64,000 nucleotides of DNA from Zunongwangia mangrovi (lineage in GTDB: Bacteria; Bacteroidota; Bacteroidia; Flavobacteriales; Flavobacteriaceae), in NCBI RefSeq assembly GCF_900112105.1, contig NZ_FOKV01000001.1, positions 558,001 through 622,000 on the forward strand, given 5' to 3'. Of this stretch, positions 26,536-34,527 are shown in pieces (within the stretch, counting starts at the first letter, position 1; each line of letters opens with the position of its first letter). A program made the translations under genes and the position numbers. Below the pieces are notes generated by a model. That model worked only from the letters and a program-made list of their open reading frames with translations, was not told where the DNA came from and searched no databases.

Positions 26536-27810
26536 ATGAAAATCTTAATACTAGGTTCGGGCGGTCGAGAGCATACTTTTGCTTACAAAATTGCACAAAG
26601 TCCAAAATGTGAAAAACTGTATATAGCTCCCGGGAATGCCGGAACTTTAAATGTAGGGAAAAATGTGAGCCTAAATGTAGGAGATTTTTCTGGTATTAAA
26701 GATTTTATTATTGAAAAAAATATAGACATGCTGGTTGTAGGACCAGAAGATCCTCTTGTAAAGGGAATTACAGATTTTTGTAAGGCCGAGCCAGAGTTGA
26801 AAGAACTTTTAATCGTTGGTCCTTCAAAACGTGGAGCATTACTCGAAGGTAGCAAAGAGCGCGCAAAAGAGTTTATGGCGATGCATAATATCCCAACAGC
26901 TGCTTACGAGAGTTTTACAGCAGAGAGCCTGGAAGCTGGTAAAGTATTTTTAGAAACTTTAAAAGCTCCTTACGTTCTTAAAGCAGATGGTCTTGCAGCT
27001 GGTAAAGGCGTTTTGATTTTAAATGATCTTAATGAAGCTAAAGCCGAATTAGAAAATATGCTGAAAAATCAAAAATTTGGAGAAGCCAGTGCAAAGGTGG
27101 TGATCGAAGAGTTTTTGGACGGTATAGAGTTAAGTGTTTTTGTTTTAACCGATGGTAAAAATTACAAGATCTTACCAACCGCTAAAGATTATAAGAGAAT
27201 TGGTGAAGGAGACACTGGATTAAATACAGGTGGAATGGGCGCTATTTCTCCGGTTCCGTTTGCCGATGCCGAGTTTATGCAAAAGATCGAAGAGCGTATC
27301 GTAAAACCTACCGTAGATGGTCTTGCTGAAGAAAATATCGACTATAAAGGTTTCATTTTTATTGGATTGATAAAAGTAGGAGAGGAGCCTTATGTGATCG
27401 AATATAATGTAAGGATGGGAGATCCTGAAACCGAAGTTGTTTTACCTAGAGTAAAATCAGATCTGGTTGAGGTATTAGCAAAAGCTGCCCAGGGAAAACT
27501 TGATGAGGTAGATCTAGAAATCGATGAAAGAGCGGCTACAACCGTAATGATGGTTTCTGGTGGTTATCCAGAAGCATACGAAAAAGGTAAAGAAATAACC
27601 GGAATAGAAAATGTTGAAGATGCATTAGTATTTCATGCCGGTACGACTACAAAAGATGATAAAGTTGTGACCAATGGGGGTCGTGTAATTGCAGTAACTG
27701 CTTTTGGGGAAGATTACAAAGAGGCACTAAAAAAATCTTATCAAAATGTAGAAAAACTACAATTTGATAAGATGTATTTTAGAAAAGATCTAGGATTCGA
27801 CCTTGCTTAG
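26536..27810 (+). CDS. purD: Phosphoribosylamine-glycine ligase (GAR synthetase)
   Basis: 424 residues. This ATP-grasp enzyme makes glycinamide ribonucleotide, the second step of purine synthesis. It starts MKILILGSGGREHTFAYKIA. The KADGLAAGKGV phosphate loop, EEFLDGIELSVF, and NVRMGDPETEVVLPR (the family signature) are all present. Length is normal. The gene stands alone; no other pur gene is in the window. Its stop codon lies inside a hairpin shared with the convergent small gene 2 bp away. Confidence 0.97.
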   Translation: MKILILGSGGREHTFAYKIAQSPKCEKLYIAPGNAGTLNVGKNVSLNVGDFSGIKDFIIEKNIDMLVVGPEDPLVKGITDFCKAEPELKELLIVGPSKRGALLEGSKERAKEFMAMHNIPTAAYESFTAESLEAGKVFLETLKAPYVLKADGLAAGKGVLILNDLNEAKAELENMLKNQKFGEASAKVVIEEFLDGIELSVFVLTDGKNYKILPTAKDYKRIGEGDTGLNTGGMGAISPVPFADAEFMQKIEERIVKPTVDGLAEENIDYKGFIFIGLIKVGEEPYVIEYNVRMGDPETEVVLPRVKSDLVEVLAKAAQGKLDEVDLEIDERAATTVMMVSGGYPEAYEKGKEITGIENVEDALVFHAGTTTKDDKVVTNGGRVIAVTAFGEDYKEALKKSYQNVEKLQFDKMYFRKDLGFDLA

Positions 27811-27827
27811 GATTATCCTAAGTAAGG
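27801..27827. terminator. Hairpin spanning the stop codons of purD and the opposing small gene
   Basis: CCTTGCTTAGGA, loop TTA, TCCTAAGTAAGG: a 12-pair stem with one G-T wobble. Both convergent stop codons lie within it, 2 bp apart. It could end transcription in either direction, although T tracts are short. Confidence 0.6.
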
Positions 27828-28037
27828 TTTAGATCTTGTGTTTTCGTCATCAGCGTCTTGGAAAATCTTAAGTTTTTTACACCAGTAAGCGAAAGCAATC
27901 ATTCCAATGATAATAAATACAAAGTTGATGGCGTTAGCAGCCCACCAAGAGTCAAGTTCTAGGGAACGTAACCAATCAAGAGGCTTAAGAAGAACCTCTT
28001 CAAACAGCCAAGATATCCCTTCAAATATTTCAGTCAT
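27813..28037 (-). CDS. Small single-helix membrane protein (DUF6341-like)
   Basis: 74 residues: an amphipathic Trp-rich N-terminus (GISWLFEEVLLKPLDWLRSLELDSWW), one transmembrane helix (about 35-53, NAINFVFIIIGMIAFAYW), then KKLKIFQDADDEN. I know near-identical flavobacterial proteins as DUF6341, sometimes wrongly labelled uracil phosphoribosyltransferase; it contains no such domain. Function unknown. It is divergent from the polytopic gene at 28084, which commonly accompanies it. Confidence 0.7.
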   Translation of the reverse strand: MTEIFEGISWLFEEVLLKPLDWLRSLELDSWWAANAINFVFIIIGMIAFAYWCKKLKIFQDADDENTRSKPYLG

Positions 28038-28083
28038 CGTTTAACATTGTTAGTTTAACACTACAAAAATAGAAAAAAGAGCA

Positions 28084-29013
28084 ATGCTAACAAGCTTTTT
28101 TGCCAAATCAAAGCCAATTAATATTACGCTTGTCCTCGTATTGCTTTCTGGATTTTTTATTGCTGCTAATTTTCAGAATTGGTTTTTAGACTTTGAAATC
28201 CTGAAATTCTTTAAAATCCTGGGTGTTTTTCTTGCATTAATGTTAGCGCTTTTTTTACTGAATTTTATTGCGAAAAAGAACGATCTTACTCAGCGAAGCG
28301 CTTATAAAATTCTGCTATTTTCAGTGTTTTGTGCCTCTTTTTTTTCGTTGCTGAAAGATTATAATGTGATTGTTTCAGCAACACTTATTCTACTGGCTTT
28401 ACGCCGAATTATAAGCTTAAAATCACAAATTACGGTTGAAAAAAAGATTTTTGATGCTGCTTTTTGGATCTGTATTGCTTCCTTATTCTATTTTTGGTCG
28501 ATCTTGTTCTTATTGATTGTTTTAGGGGGAATTATTATTTATTCGCCACGGCCTAAGAACTGGTTAATACCAATAACTTCAGCGGTTTGTGTGTATTTGA
28601 TCTATTGCTCGATCCATCTATTAATTTATGACCAATTTTATCTAATTTCAGATTGGTATCAACCGTATAATTTCGATTTTTCAAATTATCAGTCTTTTAA
28701 ATTTCTTACGCCAATAAGTATTATTTTGGCGCTTACGCTATGGTCTTTGGTTTATTATTTTTCCATAATTCAAAAGGCAGGAGTCAGTCTAAGACCTTCT
28801 TTAAATTTGATTTTATTTACACTAATTATTGGTGTTTCGGTAGGCATTTTGGCGCCAAGTAAGAACGGAAGTGAGCTTATATTTTTCTTTATTCCGCTTA
28901 GTATTATCGTTTCAAATTATTTTGATACCGGCCGGGATAAGATCTTCAGGGAAATACTTTTATTAATATTGATTTTGATGCCTTTTGGGGTACTTTTTAT
29001 TCAGAATAAATAA
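28084..29013 (+). CDS. Polytopic membrane protein (DUF6427-like)
   Basis: 309 residues with about eight to ten transmembrane helices and very few charged residues outside short loops. The N-terminus MLTSFFAKSKPINITLVLVL fits the flavobacterial family I recall as DUF6427. It has no enzyme motif. The divergent partner DUF6341-like gene is 46 bp away, a pairing seen in related genomes. Function is unknown. Confidence 0.65.
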   Translation: MLTSFFAKSKPINITLVLVLLSGFFIAANFQNWFLDFEILKFFKILGVFLALMLALFLLNFIAKKNDLTQRSAYKILLFSVFCASFFSLLKDYNVIVSATLILLALRRIISLKSQITVEKKIFDAAFWICIASLFYFWSILFLLIVLGGIIIYSPRPKNWLIPITSAVCVYLIYCSIHLLIYDQFYLISDWYQPYNFDFSNYQSFKFLTPISIILALTLWSLVYYFSIIQKAGVSLRPSLNLILFTLIIGVSVGILAPSKNGSELIFFFIPLSIIVSNYFDTGRDKIFREILLLILILMPFGVLFIQNK

Positions 29014-29091
29014 TTTCATTCAAAAAGACATTCGGCAATTGTTAACTATAGAAGAACCCAAGACCATGTTTAGCAGTTCTAGATTTTGTAA

Positions 29092-29099
29092 TACCTTTG
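29092..29099 (+). promoter_or_regulatory. Promoter -7 element for the DUF4254-heptosyltransferase operon
   Basis: TACCTTTG fits TANNTTTG, with TTT about 19 bp upstream. The leader to the ATG at 29194 would be about 90 nt. Confidence 0.55.
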
Positions 29100-29193
29100 C
29101 AGTTCAATTTAAAATATTCAATAAAAACGTCGAATCTTGAAATTTTGAAATTTTAGAGGCGTTTAAACTATTCAGTTTTAAAAAATCGATATA

Positions 29194-29799
29194 ATGTTTA
29201 CAGATAAAGCAAATAAGATCTTTCAGGAAGTGATCAAAAAATATCACGAAATTGATAGCGTAGATCAGCCTTTTACAAATCCTTACGATAGCGAATCACA
29301 GCTTATCGAACATCTTTTGTATAGAAAATGTTGGATAGATACGGTGCAATGGCACTACGAGGATATTGTAAGAGATCCTAATATCGATCCTGTTGCTGGT
29401 TTAAAACTGAAACGTCTTATCGATGCTTCTAACCAGGATCGTACAGATACTGTTGAATATATCGATAGCTATTTCCTTGAAAAATATAAAGCGGTTGAGC
29501 CTAAAGAAAATGCAACGATAAATACAGAGAGTCCTGCTTGGGGAGTAGATCGATTATCGATTTTAGCACTTAAAATTTATCATATGCATGAAGAAGCAGC
29601 TCGTGAAGATGCATCAACAGATCATAAAGAAAAATGCCAGGCAAAACTTGATATTTTGTTAGAGCAGCGAGTAGATCTTTCTTCGGCCATAGATCAGCTT
29701 TTAAAAGATATCGAGAACGGGGATAAATACATGAAAGTCTATAAGCAGATGAAAATGTATAACGACGACGAACTTAACCCGGTTCTTAGAAATAAATAA
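29194..29799 (+). CDS. DUF4254 domain-containing protein
   Basis: 201 residues, mostly helical and soluble. It contains the DUF4254 signatures EHLLYRKCWIDTVQWHYED, LIDASNQDRTD and AWGVDRLSILALKIYHM. The family occurs in Bacteroidetes and other bacteria beside heptosyltransferase-like genes, and its role is unknown. The GT9 gene starts 7 bp downstream, so both are one transcription unit. The partnership suggests a part in LPS core assembly. Confidence 0.85.
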   Translation: MFTDKANKIFQEVIKKYHEIDSVDQPFTNPYDSESQLIEHLLYRKCWIDTVQWHYEDIVRDPNIDPVAGLKLKRLIDASNQDRTDTVEYIDSYFLEKYKAVEPKENATINTESPAWGVDRLSILALKIYHMHEEAAREDASTDHKEKCQAKLDILLEQRVDLSSAIDQLLKDIENGDKYMKVYKQMKMYNDDELNPVLRNK

Positions 29800-29806
29800 G
29801 AAAATT

Positions 29807-30880
29807 ATGAGCACTTCACATCAACATATTCCAGAAGAGAATAGAGAAAAAAGTGCTCATATTCTAGCCATTCGCTTATCAGCAATGGGCGATGTCGCAA
29901 TGACGGTTCCTGTGATTAGAACTTTTATGGCGATATATCCTAATTGTAGGATCACTTTTCTTACCCGTCCTTTTTTTGCCCCTATGTTTAAGGGAATTCC
30001 TAATGTAGAGATTTATGAAGCCGATATTAATGGCGAGCATAATGGCGTAATGGGATTGGGAAGACTTGCTCGAGAATTAAGAAATCACGAGATCGAAATG
30101 GTGGCCGATCTTCATAATGTACTTCGTACTAATGTACTGAAATCTGTTTTTTATCTCTTCGGAATTCCAGTAAAACAAATTGATAAGGGAAGGGCAGAAA
30201 AGAAGAAACTTACCCGTGAAGATCATAAAGTATTTAAAGAATTAAAAAGTACGCACCAGCGCTATGCAGATGTCTTTGCAGACTTAGGATTTCCTATAGA
30301 TTTTAACTACCATATTTTTCCTGAAAAGCAGCAAATTCCGACTAAAATACATGAAATTGTAGCCCATTCTTCTAAAAAGTGGTTAGGAATTGCTCCTTTT
30401 GCACAGCATGCTTCTAAAGCTTATCCGGCAGATCTAATGGAAGAGGTTTTAAAAAAACTGAATAAGCAGAACGATATCCAGGTCTTTCTTTTTGGCGGCG
30501 GAAATGCAGAAACCAAAAAGCTACAATCCTGGGAGAAACAATTTGAGAACTGTTTAAGTGTTGCCGGGCTTTTATCTTTTGAAGAAGAACTGGCTTTAAT
30601 CTCCAATCTTGATACAATGCTATCTATGGATAGCGGGAACGGGCACATGGCAGCAATGTATGGAATTCCGGTGGTGAGTATTTGGGGAGTAACACATCCT
30701 TATGCCGGTTTTAGACCTTTTCTACAGCCTTTTGAAAATTCATTGATCCCAGATTTAGAAAAGTTTCCAAAAATACCAACCTCGGTTTATGGAAATAAAT
30801 ACCCAGAAGGTTACGAATTTGCTATAAGAAGCGTAACTCCAGATAAAGTAGTAGAGAAAATAAACTCAGTGATAAACTAA
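29807..30880 (+). CDS. Family 9 glycosyltransferase (heptosyltransferase-like)
   Basis: 357 residues. GT9 enzymes add ADP-heptose to the LPS inner core at the cytoplasmic face of the inner membrane. The GT-B fold is visible: HILAIRLSAMGDVAMTVPV at the N-terminus, DLHNVLRTN in the acceptor domain, and SMDSGNGHMAAMYGIPVVSIWG, the heptosyltransferase donor motif, in the C-terminal domain. It is translated from just after the DUF4254 gene. The exact sugar and acceptor are not clear from the sequence. Confidence 0.88.
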   Translation: MSTSHQHIPEENREKSAHILAIRLSAMGDVAMTVPVIRTFMAIYPNCRITFLTRPFFAPMFKGIPNVEIYEADINGEHNGVMGLGRLARELRNHEIEMVADLHNVLRTNVLKSVFYLFGIPVKQIDKGRAEKKKLTREDHKVFKELKSTHQRYADVFADLGFPIDFNYHIFPEKQQIPTKIHEIVAHSSKKWLGIAPFAQHASKAYPADLMEEVLKKLNKQNDIQVFLFGGGNAETKKLQSWEKQFENCLSVAGLLSFEEELALISNLDTMLSMDSGNGHMAAMYGIPVVSIWGVTHPYAGFRPFLQPFENSLIPDLEKFPKIPTSVYGNKYPEGYEFAIRSVTPDKVVEKINSVIN

Positions 30881-30885
30881 AAAAT

Positions 30886-30916
30886 AAAAGGCTTTCTGAA
30901 ATACTGAAAGCCTTTT
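30886..30916. terminator. Bidirectional terminator between the GT9 gene and the reductase gene
   Basis: AAAAGGCTTTC, 9-nt loop, GAAAGCCTTTT: an 11-bp stem between convergent genes, A-rich before and T-rich after. Confidence 0.88.
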
Positions 30917-30946
30917 GTAAATAAAGTAATATCCTGTTTTTAGATC

Positions 30947-31993
30947 CTAAACGTCGTCGTAATCTACTTTTATGGTAGGTGTAAGTGGATGCGCCTGGCA
31001 GGTTAAGATCAAACCTTCTTCAATCTCGTCGTCTGTAAGGATTTGATTTTTACGCATTTCAGCTCTACCTTCAGTGATTCTGGCGATACAACTACTACAA
31101 ATTCCGCCCTGGCAGGAATAAGGAACATCAAGATCGTTTTCTAAAGCCGCATCTAAAATTACATCGGTTTGATCCATCACAAAGCTGGTTTCTTCATCAT
31201 CAACCATAACTGTAATTTGCGTTTGGCCTTCAAGATCGGCTTCAACTTCACCGGTATCATCGCTGGTAAACAATTCGTAATAGATATTTTCTTCAGCAAT
31301 ACCGTTGTTACTCAGCACTTCGCTTACATGATTGATCATTTCTTCTGGTCCGCACAAATAAACCGCATCAAAAGAATGATCTTTAAATTTATTCTTCATC
31401 ACAAAATTAACCGTGCTGGTTTCAATTCGGCCAAAATGTGCATTATCTTCTCTGGATCTACTAAATACAAACTCAACAAAAAGTCGATCTGGATAACTTG
31501 CCTGTAGTTCTAAAAGTTCTTTAAAAAAGATTGTGTTTTCTGGAGATTTGTTTCCGTAGGTAAGAATAAATCTACTGTGACTTTCTTCAGAAAGTACTGT
31601 TTTTATTATTGATAGCACAGGAGTGATCCCACTACCGGCAGCAAAAGCAGCATAAGTTTTAGCTTCAGAAGAAGGTTCTAAAACAAATTTACCTTCAGGA
31701 GTATGAACATCTAAAACATCACCCGCCTGAAGTTTATTATTGGCAACTACAGAAAATTTACCACCTTCTACCTCCTTAACCGTTACTTTAAACTCTCCGG
31801 AATTTGGAGCCGAGCATAGTGAGTAAGCTCTACGTAGTTCTTTACCATCAACATCTGCTTTTATGGTAATATATTGCCCGGCCGTAAATTTGTATTCCTG
31901 CTGAAGTTCTGAAGGAATTTCGAACGAAATACTCACAGCCTGAGGCGTTTCCCTAATTATTTCTTTTATTTTTAGTTTATGAAATGTTCCCAT
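30947..31993 (-). CDS. PaaE-like ferredoxin-NAD(P)H oxidoreductase with C-terminal 2Fe-2S domain
   Basis: 348 residues. An FAD domain has the RAYSLCSAPNSG flavin motif. An NAD-binding domain contains AAGSGITPVLSI and the YLCGPEEMI ending. The plant-type 2Fe-2S domain is at the C-terminus: YSCQGGICSSC with the fourth cysteine in LTCQAHP. This is the order of PaaE, the reductase subunit of phenylacetyl-CoA epoxidase. No paaABC genes are nearby, so it may serve another oxygenase or desaturase. I chose the ATG at 31993 over an adjacent upstream TTG. Confidence 0.88.
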   Translation of the reverse strand: MGTFHKLKIKEIIRETPQAVSISFEIPSELQQEYKFTAGQYITIKADVDGKELRRAYSLCSAPNSGEFKVTVKEVEGGKFSVVANNKLQAGDVLDVHTPEGKFVLEPSSEAKTYAAFAAGSGITPVLSIIKTVLSEESHSRFILTYGNKSPENTIFFKELLELQASYPDRLFVEFVFSRSREDNAHFGRIETSTVNFVMKNKFKDHSFDAVYLCGPEEMINHVSEVLSNNGIAEENIYYELFTSDDTGEVEADLEGQTQITVMVDDEETSFVMDQTDVILDAALENDLDVPYSCQGGICSSCIARITEGRAEMRKNQILTDDEIEEGLILTCQAHPLTPTIKVDYDDV

Positions 31994-32010
31994 CAAAAAT
32001 AATTTGTGGG

Positions 32011-32018
32011 CAAAAATA
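32011..32018 (-). promoter_or_regulatory. Promoter -7 element for the PaaE-like gene
   Basis: The minus strand reads TATTTTTG (TANNTTTG), ending 17 nt before the ATG at 31993. Confidence 0.5.
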
Positions 32019-32084
32019 CAAAGTATCAGCTTTTAGAGTGTAACAAAATACTAAATTTAGCTACAAGTAAGTAAAGCATTTTTT

Positions 32085-33569
32085 ATGGTAGGGAAATTAC
32101 TCAGTTTAGAGTGGAAATCTTTTACGCGTAGCGCAAGCTTTGGTAAAAGTCTTGGTTTGAAGATTTTCATGATCTTTTTAGCCGTGTATTTTGCTGTCGT
32201 GTTTCTTTTTATGGGAATAGGACTTTACCCAATCTTGAAAAAGATATATCCAGATAATGTTCCACTTTTAAAATTGAACGAATTTATTTTAGGCTGGCTG
32301 GCTTTTGAGTTAATCTTTCGATTTTTTATGCAAAGTCTTCCGGTGGTACAAATAAAACCTTTACTGCTTCAAAATATAAGAAAGTCTAAGGTTATTAATT
32401 TTGTGTTGCTAAAATCGCTATTCTCGTTCTACAATATTTTACCACTTTTAATTTACGTACCGTTTGCCGTAGTGGTTGCAGTAAAAACAGATTATACCGC
32501 AGTGTCTATGATTGGCTGGTCGATTAGTGTATTATTTTTAAGTTTTTCGATCAATTTTTTCAATTTCCTGATCAAAAAGAAGTTTGCTGAAGATCTAAAA
32601 TCTTTTCTACCTGCAATCATTGTGATTTTGACCTTAGCGGGATTAGAGTATTTTAATATTGTCCCGGTTAGTGAGAAGTTCGGGATTTTCTTAAATTATG
32701 TCTTAGAAATGCCATATTTGGCTATTGTGCCAATAATTCTATGCTTTCTGTTCTTTGTTTGGGTTAAGAATACCCTGAAAAGGAAATTTTATCTGGACGC
32801 TGGTCTAAAAACTAAGCAAAAGGAAGTAAAATCTCAGGATTTTGAGTGGTTAAAGCGATTTGGAGAGGTCTCAACTTTCCTTCAGTTAGATATGAAGTTA
32901 ATTTGGCGAAACAAACGCCCAAAAACAACAATTTTTCTTTCGGTTTTCTTTCTGTTATATGGCTTGTTATTTTTTACCAATTCGGTTTACGAGGGAATGC
33001 CGGTAATGTATGTTTTCGCAGGTATTTTTATATCAGGAATATTTATGATCAATTTTGGCCAATTTGTGCCTAGCTGGGATGCTGCCTATTACCAAATGAT
33101 CATGTCGCAAAATATACCAATGCGAAAGTATTTGGCTTCTAAAGCTGCGCTGATAAGTTTTAGTATCATTATTTTAACCATTTTAAGTACGCCTTATGTT
33201 TACTTTGGCTGGAATATACTACTCATTATTTTTACCTGTGCCTTATATAATCTTGGTGTAAATGTGCCTTTATTAATGTTTACAGGCTCATTTAATAAAA
33301 AACGAATCGATCTGGAGAAGAGTCCGTTTATGAACTACCAGGGAACTGGTGCTGCGCAATGGTTGGTGGCGATTCCGTTATTGGCCGTTCCGTTAGGGAT
33401 CTTTTATCTGTTCTATAAACTCTTCAGTTTTAATATTGGTCTTTTAGTGATAGGAATTTTAGGAGTAATTGGTATTCTTCTAAGAAATTATTTAATGGAT
33501 AGAATTACTATTCAGTATAAAAAGAACAAATACGCCATGATTCATGGATACAAACAAACCGGAGACTAA
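32085..33569 (+). CDS. DUF5687 family membrane protein (ABC permease)
   Basis: 494 residues with about 10-12 transmembrane helices. The N-terminus LLSLEWKSFTRSASFGKSLGLKI is the recognisable DUF5687 start. These proteins are the membrane partner of the ABC ATPase gene that follows (80 bp later), and the pair resembles an ABC-2 type exporter. The substrate is unknown. No binding protein or outer membrane partner is nearby. Confidence 0.8.
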   Translation: MVGKLLSLEWKSFTRSASFGKSLGLKIFMIFLAVYFAVVFLFMGIGLYPILKKIYPDNVPLLKLNEFILGWLAFELIFRFFMQSLPVVQIKPLLLQNIRKSKVINFVLLKSLFSFYNILPLLIYVPFAVVVAVKTDYTAVSMIGWSISVLFLSFSINFFNFLIKKKFAEDLKSFLPAIIVILTLAGLEYFNIVPVSEKFGIFLNYVLEMPYLAIVPIILCFLFFVWVKNTLKRKFYLDAGLKTKQKEVKSQDFEWLKRFGEVSTFLQLDMKLIWRNKRPKTTIFLSVFFLLYGLLFFTNSVYEGMPVMYVFAGIFISGIFMINFGQFVPSWDAAYYQMIMSQNIPMRKYLASKAALISFSIIILTILSTPYVYFGWNILLIIFTCALYNLGVNVPLLMFTGSFNKKRIDLEKSPFMNYQGTGAAQWLVAIPLLAVPLGIFYLFYKLFSFNIGLLVIGILGVIGILLRNYLMDRITIQYKKNKYAMIHGYKQTGD

Positions 33570-33649
33570 GCGATCTTTTTAACCAAAAAGTAGGACTTAA
33601 AAATTAACCTTAACTATTCAAATCTCGGAAACCGAGAAAACAAAATACT

Positions 33650-34417
33650 ATGATCACAGCAACTAATCTTTCTAAAGTATATAACGGGACCAAGGTTCTA
33701 GATATCGACCATTTAGAAATCCCAGAGGGACAAAATTTAGGTCTTGTAGGGAATAACGGTGCGGGAAAAACGACATTTTTCAGCATGCTTTTAGATTTAA
33801 TAAGACCTACTTCTGGAAATATCTTTAACCAGGATATTACAGTGAACGAAAGTGAAGATTGGAAAACTTTTACGGCTTCGTTTATCGACGAAAGCTTTTT
33901 GATAGGATATCTTACTGCGGAAGAATATTTTTATTTCGTGGGTGAGCTACGCAATCAAAACCGAGCCGATATTGATAGTTTTTTGGCACAATTTGAAGAA
34001 TTCTTTAACGGAGAAATCATAGGCCGAAAAAAATACCTTCGAGATTTATCGAAAGGGAATCAGAAAAAAGTGGGAATTGTTGCCGCGTTAATTGGTGATC
34101 CTAAAGTGGTGATCTTAGACGAACCTTTTGCTAATCTGGATCCTACCACTCAAATTAGGCTAAAGAAAATCATCAAGGATCTTTCTGAAATTTCTGGTAC
34201 TACGGTTTTGGTTTCCAGTCATGATCTTATTCATGTGACAGAAGTTTGTGAGCGTATCGTGGTTTTAGATAAAGGCGTTATCGTTAGAGATCTTAAAACT
34301 TCTGAAGCTACGCTAAAAGAACTGGAAACTTATTTTTCTGGAGAACAAATTCCAGAAGAATTTAAAGAAACCGCAGAAGCTCCAAGCGAAGAAGCCAAAG
34401 CTGATAAGGCTGAGTAA
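33650..34417 (+). CDS. ABC transporter ATP-binding protein
   Basis: 255 residues. Walker A GNNGAGKTT is at 34-42. The signature loop reads DLSKGNQKKVGI, an LSxGQ-like form with N in place of Q. Walker B VVILDEPFANLDP and the H-loop SSHDLIHV are intact. It energises an export or membrane-remodelling process with the DUF5687 permease upstream. The acidic, Ala/Glu-rich C-terminal tail after residue 235 is probably disordered. Confidence 0.92.
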   Translation: MITATNLSKVYNGTKVLDIDHLEIPEGQNLGLVGNNGAGKTTFFSMLLDLIRPTSGNIFNQDITVNESEDWKTFTASFIDESFLIGYLTAEEYFYFVGELRNQNRADIDSFLAQFEEFFNGEIIGRKKYLRDLSKGNQKKVGIVAALIGDPKVVILDEPFANLDPTTQIRLKKIIKDLSEISGTTVLVSSHDLIHVTEVCERIVVLDKGVIVRDLKTSEATLKELETYFSGEQIPEEFKETAEAPSEEAKADKAE

Positions 34418-34527
34418 TCAACGCCGATTTTTCTTATTTAAAGCGCAAATCTTTGTATTTGTAAAAAGAAACTTATTTTTACATACTAAATCCTGCGTAA
34501 CAGAGTTATGATGCTAATAAGAAAGGC

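Noticed and set aside
27813-28037. Uracil phosphoribosyltransferase label for the small gene
   Set aside because: The 74-residue membrane protein has no PRPP-binding motif.
30947-31993. Phenylacetate degradation operon
   Set aside because: Only the reductase-like gene is present; no paaABC genes are in the window.
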